64,000 nt of DNA from Clostridia bacterium (GTDB taxonomy: Bacteria > Bacillota > Clostridia > Christensenellales > CAG-138). The notes under the pieces are model-generated. The model saw nothing but the letters and a program-made list of their open reading frames with translations, did not search any database and was not told where the DNA came from. Numbering within the stretch: the stretch's first letter is position 1; every line of letters begins with the position of its first letter. Location: contig JAFWVQ010000026.1 in assembly GCA_017523925.1 (NCBI GenBank), positions 1-64,000 of the forward strand, in the 5' to 3' direction. Position numbers and translations under genes: made by a program. Shown here piece by piece: positions 60,576-64,000 of the stretch.

Positions 60576-61262
60576 ATGAAGAAGGTTAGAACAGCATGGC
60601 CGGAGCCGCGTAAAACGGCGGGCTTCGGGGAAAGGTTCATACGGTTTGCAGCGCGTTCGGCATCGTTTGCGGCACTGCTTGCGGCTGCGCTTTTGACGGC
60701 GCTGGCGCTTGTTTGCTGTGAGCCGAGCACGCCGGTTGTCGTTCCGACCGCGAGCCCGCAGAGCGCTGCCCCGTCACCTACGGATGCGGCGTCCTCCGCG
60801 CTGCCGACCGATACTGTTGAGCCCACGGCGAGCGGCACGGCGATGCTGACGCCGAGCCCTGCGCCGACGCTGCCCGCGCCTTCCGCATCGCCCTCCCCCT
60901 CGCCCGCTCCTTCGCCCTCCCCCGCAGCTTCACCCATGATCAACACGCCCACACCAAAGCCTACTCACACACCCGAGCCGACGCACACGCCCGAGCCCGA
61001 AGGCACCCAGGCGAGGTACCTCGGCGTTAAGGGATACGGCAGCATCAAGGCGGCGGAGGTCATGAGCGAGGGTGCAAGGGTCTACCGCTTCATGATCGGC
61101 GGCAGCGAAAGGCTGCTTTGCATAGCGAACGACGGCGAATACACGATCCAGAACACGCTGATGGAGGGCTATGACTACCTGCTGCACATCGAGGACGGGG
61201 TCGTGACTTCCGCCGAGCTTATCGGCGAGCTTGGCGAGAGCGCGGCGCATCCGGTTGCGTAG
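60576..61262 (+). CDS. N-terminal half of an NlpC/P60-like exported protein, ended by an in-frame TAG
   Basis: A 228-residue reading frame with an N-terminal membrane anchor or lipoprotein-type signal (LLAAALLTALALVCCEP, about 36-52), a Pro/Ser/Thr-rich linker (PSPAPTLPAPSASPSPSPAP) and a beta-rich SH3-like stretch (ARYLGVKGYGSIKAAEVMSE, RFMIGGSERLLCIANDGEYT, GYDYLLHIEDGVVTSAE). It stops at TAG 61260-61262. The same frame continues with KPGRRTLKNLLASAMQPVGT into the catalytic half at 61305, so both parts are one gene interrupted by a nonsense codon. The chosen ATG follows AGGGA; an earlier ATG at 60522 is possible. Confidence 0.7.
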   Translation: MKKVRTAWPEPRKTAGFGERFIRFAARSASFAALLAAALLTALALVCCEPSTPVVVPTASPQSAAPSPTDAASSALPTDTVEPTASGTAMLTPSPAPTLPAPSASPSPSPAPSPSPAASPMINTPTPKPTHTPEPTHTPEPEGTQARYLGVKGYGSIKAAEVMSEGARVYRFMIGGSERLLCIANDGEYTIQNTLMEGYDYLLHIEDGVVTSAELIGELGESAAHPVA

Positions 61263-61304
61263 AAGCCCGGAAGAAGAACGCTCAAGAACCTGCTCGCTTC
61301 CGCG

Positions 61305-62075
61305 ATGCAGCCGGTTGGCACGCTGTACATTTACGGCGGCGGCTGGAACTGGCAGGACGACGGCGCTGCGCTGCTTTCGCGCCGCATCGGAAGGCCGCGC
61401 ACATGGCGGGATTTCTTCCTCTCCACCGATGCCGATTACGAATACAAGAACGCCTCCGCGCCCGCAGAAAGCACCTATCCCTTCGGCGGCTGGTGCGAAT
61501 ACTATTACGCGGGGTTGGACTGCTCAGGCTATCTAGGCTGGGTTATCTACAACACGCTTGAAACCGAAAACGGCCGCCCGGGTTACGTTTTCAAATCAAC
61601 GGAGTTTGCAAAAACGCTCTCGGAGATGGGCTTCGGCAGCTACAGCGCGGACAAGCTCGAGAACGGAGGCATCGCGCTTCGAAGCGGCGACATAGTGAGC
61701 TTGAAGGGGCATACCTATCTCATTCTCGGCCGCTGCGAGGACGGCAGCCTTGTGATACTGCATTCCTCCCCTACCCCTTCGAGAACGGGCAAAAAGGGCG
61801 GCGGAGTGCAGCTTGGCGCGATCGACCCAAACGGGAACGGCAGCGCCTGCATGGCGCGCGAGCTTGCATCGCGCTACACGGAAAAACACTTCCCCGAGTG
61901 GGCTGCGCGGTACGAGAATCGGACGATGCCTTATTCAACGTATATCGACTTCGAGCGCACCGGCGGCGCGGGCTTCTTCCGCTGGTCCGTCGGCAAGGGC
62001 GGCGCTCTCTCGGATCCGGACGGCTATCTCGGTATGAGCGCCGACGAGATACTGCGGGATCTTTTCGGCGAATAG
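61305..62075 (+). CDS. C-terminal half: NlpC/P60-like peptidase domain
   Basis: A 256-residue reading frame, continuous and in frame with the part before the TAG at 61260. It opens MQPVGTLYIYGGGWNWQDDG, a pattern seen in larger cell-wall peptidases, and has the candidate catalytic Cys in YAGLDCSGYLGWV and the candidate His in VSLKGHTYLILGR. The family cuts peptidoglycan stem peptides. Read alone it has no signal peptide and no ribosome binding site at its ATG, so it is probably not expressed separately. The stop at 62073-62075 is also TAG, followed three codons later by TGA. Confidence 0.72.
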   Translation: MQPVGTLYIYGGGWNWQDDGAALLSRRIGRPRTWRDFFLSTDADYEYKNASAPAESTYPFGGWCEYYYAGLDCSGYLGWVIYNTLETENGRPGYVFKSTEFAKTLSEMGFGSYSADKLENGGIALRSGDIVSLKGHTYLILGRCEDGSLVILHSSPTPSRTGKKGGGVQLGAIDPNGNGSACMARELASRYTEKHFPEWAARYENRTMPYSTYIDFERTGGAGFFRWSVGKGGALSDPDGYLGMSADEILRDLFGE

Positions 62076-62117
62076 CCGCACTGAATAAAGTGAATACAAA
62101 ACGAGCGCACGATTTGA

Positions 62118-62144
62118 GCCTTTCCCGCAAGGGAAGGGCTTTTT
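62118..62144 (+). terminator. Terminator of the NlpC/P60-like gene
   Basis: GCCTTTCCC, loop GCAA, GGGAAGGGC (one G-U pair), then five T. Confidence 0.8.
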
Positions 62145-62160
62145 CTTCAAGCCGCAAGAG

Positions 62161-62190
62161 AAAACGACCGACACCTCGCGGGGTCGGTCG
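62161..62190 (-). terminator. Terminator for the minus-strand genes ending at 62215
   Basis: CGACCGACACC and GGGGTCGGTCG pair with one mismatch around a TCGC loop; TTTT follows on the minus strand. Confidence 0.7.
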
Positions 62191-62214
62191 CTGTTTATTC
62201 TATCTTCGATCGGA

Positions 62215-62502
62215 TCAGGAGGTGAAGAGCCTGGTCGCGTCGCTGGGATTCTGGTAGCACCAGTAGTGCATGTCGCCGAGCTCAGCTTCGGCGTTCTGCA
62301 TTGTAATGATGGTGTCACAGCCCATCGAATAGCTCGTGAAGAGGATCTTCTCGATCGGATCGTCATCGCTCTCGGGGTCGTCGCTGAAACCGCCGACTAC
62401 AAGGGGGCTTGTGGGCTGTTCGGGACCGCACGCGCCGGTGATGACTGCATTCAGGCTGAGATCGTCCGCATGAAGAGCGGGTTTAACGTAAAGCTTTTTC
62501 AT
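62215..62502 (-). CDS. Small protein with MKKxYxKP start, precursor-like
   Basis: A 95-residue protein with no clear signal or membrane helix. It begins MKKLYVKPALHADDLSLNAV, the type of short conserved start common in small Firmicute and Bacteroidota peptides, some of which are modified-peptide precursors. The remainder is acidic (FSDDPESDDDP) with scattered Cys (ITGACG, YSMGCD, YWCYQN). The start at 62500-62502 follows GGAGGT by ten bases; a longer reading from 62553 ignores it. It lies just downstream of the dockerin gene, 20 bases past its stop, and is probably cotranscribed. Function is unknown; whether it is processed cannot be told. Confidence 0.7.
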   Translation of the reverse strand: MKKLYVKPALHADDLSLNAVITGACGPEQPTSPLVVGGFSDDPESDDDPIEKILFTSYSMGCDTIITMQNAEAELGDMHYWCYQNPSDATRLFTS

Positions 62503-62522
62503 AGTAGTGTGTACCTCCAAAA

Positions 62523-63518
62523 TCATTCGCTGAGCGCGACACGGATGATGCAAACGGAGTCCGCAATATCTATGCGGGAATCTCGGTTGACATCCGCAAC
62601 GTAGCTGCCGGAAATGCCGAGCTCATCGCCGCTCAGCACGGCGCGCATATTGATGAGCGCGTCCGTCATATCAACGGTGCGATCGAAATTCATATCGCCC
62701 TTAACGCCGAACGCGATGACGTTCGCTGCTTCGAGCGTGTCGATGCCGGAAACGACGTTTGTGTTGACCGCCGCCAAGGTCTCGGGCTCGCTGAAGCCTT
62801 CCTCGTAGACGAGCTTTAGGTTCATAAGTGAGAGTGCGCCGCCGGAGCAGGTGATCGTGATGCCCGCAAGCGCATCGTTCACAAGCAGCTCGCCGCCCTG
62901 CGCACGGCTGATATCGTAGTACAGCTCCGTGGCGGAGTTTACGTCGATGGGCGGAAGCTCTGCGGGTGCGCCGCTGTTGTACTGATAGGTTACCAGCATC
63001 TGCGCCGACGTGCCTGTCAGCGCCTTCGCACTGATATGCAGGTTGGTGACGCTTTCGGGGTCGGCGAGCTTGAAGGTGAAGCTGCCGGTATCGGGCAGAT
63101 ACATCTCGTTGTTCGGTCCGAGCAGCGCGTAGGCCTTCGCGGTGAAGGTGGAGGGATCGGCCGGGTCGTAGCCCGCCTCGTTGATATGGCCGCCATCGTC
63201 GTTGGTGGGGCCATAGTCCATAAAGACCGCGCCGAAATCGCTGCCGGTATGGTTGAGGATATCCTCGATACCGGAGAGGATTATGTTTCTGACCTCAACG
63301 TATTTTGCGTTCAGCTCATTCGCGGCGTAGTACCCCTGCGCATCGATGTTTTTATTGTGGATCATCGCTCCGCGCGGATGATAGACGCGGAAGGTGTCGA
63401 TCGTAGCGGTGAATGCGCTCACGTCCGCGCCCTTAACGGGCATGATCTTGCCGCCGCAATTCTCGATCGCGTTCACAACGATGTATTCGGCTGCATCAAG
63501 CCCGGGGAAGCCGGTCAC
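62523..63518 (-). CDS. C-terminal part of a secreted dockerin protein, after an in-frame TAG
   Basis: The frame from GTG 63518 encodes 331 residues; the same frame is open back to the TAG at 63546-63548 and beyond. Recognisable features are the end module GDMNFDRTVDMTDALINMRA and ADVNRDSRIDIADSVCIIRV, two dockerin-type calcium-binding repeats. The rest (AEYIVVNAIENCGGKIMPVK, VFMDYGPTNDDGGHINEAG, AYALLGPNNEMYLPDTGSFT) shows no family I know. No ribosome binding site precedes the GTG, so separate expression is unlikely. It is followed by the small gene at 62502. Confidence 0.7.
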   Translation of the reverse strand: MTGFPGLDAAEYIVVNAIENCGGKIMPVKGADVSAFTATIDTFRVYHPRGAMIHNKNIDAQGYYAANELNAKYVEVRNIILSGIEDILNHTGSDFGAVFMDYGPTNDDGGHINEAGYDPADPSTFTAKAYALLGPNNEMYLPDTGSFTFKLADPESVTNLHISAKALTGTSAQMLVTYQYNSGAPAELPPIDVNSATELYYDISRAQGGELLVNDALAGITITCSGGALSLMNLKLVYEEGFSEPETLAAVNTNVVSGIDTLEAANVIAFGVKGDMNFDRTVDMTDALINMRAVLSGDELGISGSYVADVNRDSRIDIADSVCIIRVALSE

Positions 63519-63545
63519 GATATCGCCTTCGCTGAGCTCGGCGCC

Positions 63546-64000
63546 CTAGGTGCCGCCGGGGATCTCCGCCCATGCGGGGTAGTAAACCGGGGTGATGTAC
63601 ACATCGTAGGTGCCGTAGATCATGTGCGCATTGCGCATCACGGGAACCTGATAGAGCGTGTCGGTGTCCATGGTGAGCGGGGATTCGCCCTGCTCCTGCG
63701 CATTCGGGTCAACGCCGCCGTAGTAGCGGGTGTTCACGAACTGATGCAGGTAGGTACCCTCCTCGCCGACGTACTTGCTGCTCTCGCCGTGCGGGACCAC
63801 GTCCACAGCGAAGATGCCGGAGTTGAGGCTGCAGGTGGTGATGAAGCTGAAGCCCGAACCCTCGAAGGTGAATTTCGCAACGGGCCACTGCGCCTTGTTT
63901 GACGCAACAAGCTCGTAGAGCGCACTATCCACGGTCACGCTCATTGCGGCGCCGTTGCCGGTCTGAGCAAGATCGCCGTCATAAACGGGGTCGTAGCCGT
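63546..64000 (-). CDS. N-terminal side of the same dockerin protein, running off the right edge
   Basis: The minus-strand frame is open from the window edge to a TAG at 63546-63548. It encodes GYDPVYDGDLAQTGNGAAMS at the edge, then KAQWPVAKFTFEGSGFSFIT, a beta-rich exported-protein pattern, and ends TPVYYPAWAEIPGGT. The true start lies outside the window. The part after the TAG continues in the same frame (GAELSEGDIVTGFPGLDAAE), which shows a single ancestral gene. Function is unknown. Confidence 0.65.
   Translation of the reverse strand, partial: GYDPVYDGDLAQTGNGAAMSVTVDSALYELVASNKAQWPVAKFTFEGSGFSFITTCSLNSGIFAVDVVPHGESSKYVGEEGTYLHQFVNTRYYGGVDPNAQEQGESPLTMDTDTLYQVPVMRNAHMIYGTYDVYITPVYYPAWAEIPGGT

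Noticed and set aside
61260..63548. Reassignment of TAG as a sense codon
   Set aside because: TAG ends genes normally elsewhere, for example the tandem TAG TAG after the ferredoxin gene and the stop at 34612; two interruptions are not enough.

Overview
The window looks like chromosome of an anaerobic, endospore-forming, low-oxygen-adapted Firmicute (class Clostridia, probably a gut or rumen commensal). This rests on spoVAD/spoVAE, a ferredoxin-dependent 2-oxoacid oxidoreductase operon, a valS T-box leader, strong GGAGG ribosome binding sites, sigma-A promoters of the TTGACA-17-TATAAT type, dockerin-bearing secreted proteins and many lipoproteins and wall enzymes. The bulk is GC-rich (high-50s percent by eye). 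A few segments, mainly about 0.9-4.7 kb and the genes at 15.9 kb and 58-59 kb, are visibly more AT-rich. No tRNA, rRNA, CRISPR array, transposase or integrase was recognised.

Layout. 0-0.5 kb: 3' part missing of an aminotransferase. 0.9-4.7 kb: an AT-rich island with one intact secreted 530-residue protein, three paralogous membrane-anchored proteins of about 170 residues, two short tail remnants of further copies of the large gene, and a duplicated 3' fragment of the neighbouring cysteine-desulfidase-like gene. 4.7-6.0 kb: the full-length desulfidase-like gene. 6.2-11.7 kb: TlpA-like thioredoxin, small membrane proteins, a zinc-ribbon protein, a GT2 glycosyltransferase and an L,D-transpeptidase. 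12.1-16.3 kb: a heterodimeric ABC exporter and a VOC-family protein. 16.4-22 kb: a PrsA-like foldase lipoprotein, then glycolysis genes (a PGK-TPI fusion and gpmI). 22-25 kb: amidase and spoVAE/spoVAD. 25-29 kb: typA, a CcdA-like protein, alr. 29-31 kb: NUDIX and rpsF-ssb-rpsR. 31-39 kb: a clostripain-type protease and a group of poorly known proteins and lipoproteins. 39-44.4 kb: nadE-dnaX-hisS-rseC-like. 44.5-46.1 kb: two thioredoxins carrying dockerin modules. 46.3-49.4 kb: a DUF3795-type protein and the four-subunit oxidoreductase operon. 50.1-54.7 kb: XRE-cupin regulator plus potABCD. 54.8-57.9 kb: T-box and valS. 58-64 kb: radical SAM gene with a frameshift, LD-carboxypeptidase, an NlpC/P60-like lipoprotein split by an in-frame TAG, a small unknown protein, and a dockerin protein also split by TAG and running off the right edge.

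How it fits together. Much of the window is concerned with the cell envelope and extracytoplasmic space: peptidoglycan enzymes (L,D-transpeptidase, amidase, LD-carboxypeptidase, NlpC/P60, alanine racemase), a foldase, three TlpA-like thioredoxins with a CcdA-like electron carrier, and several secreted proteins with Pro/Thr/Glu-rich linkers. The most unusual part is the 0.9-4.7 kb island. Its organisation, one complete secreted protein with a start-overlapping small membrane protein and two more small paralogues each still preceded by a scrap of the large gene's 3' end, resembles effector-immunity loci with orphan immunity genes. That reading is inference; the repeated gene architecture is seen directly. 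A second recurring element is a short hairpin followed by an ACTATTCACTATTC repeat, present in three intergenic spaces.
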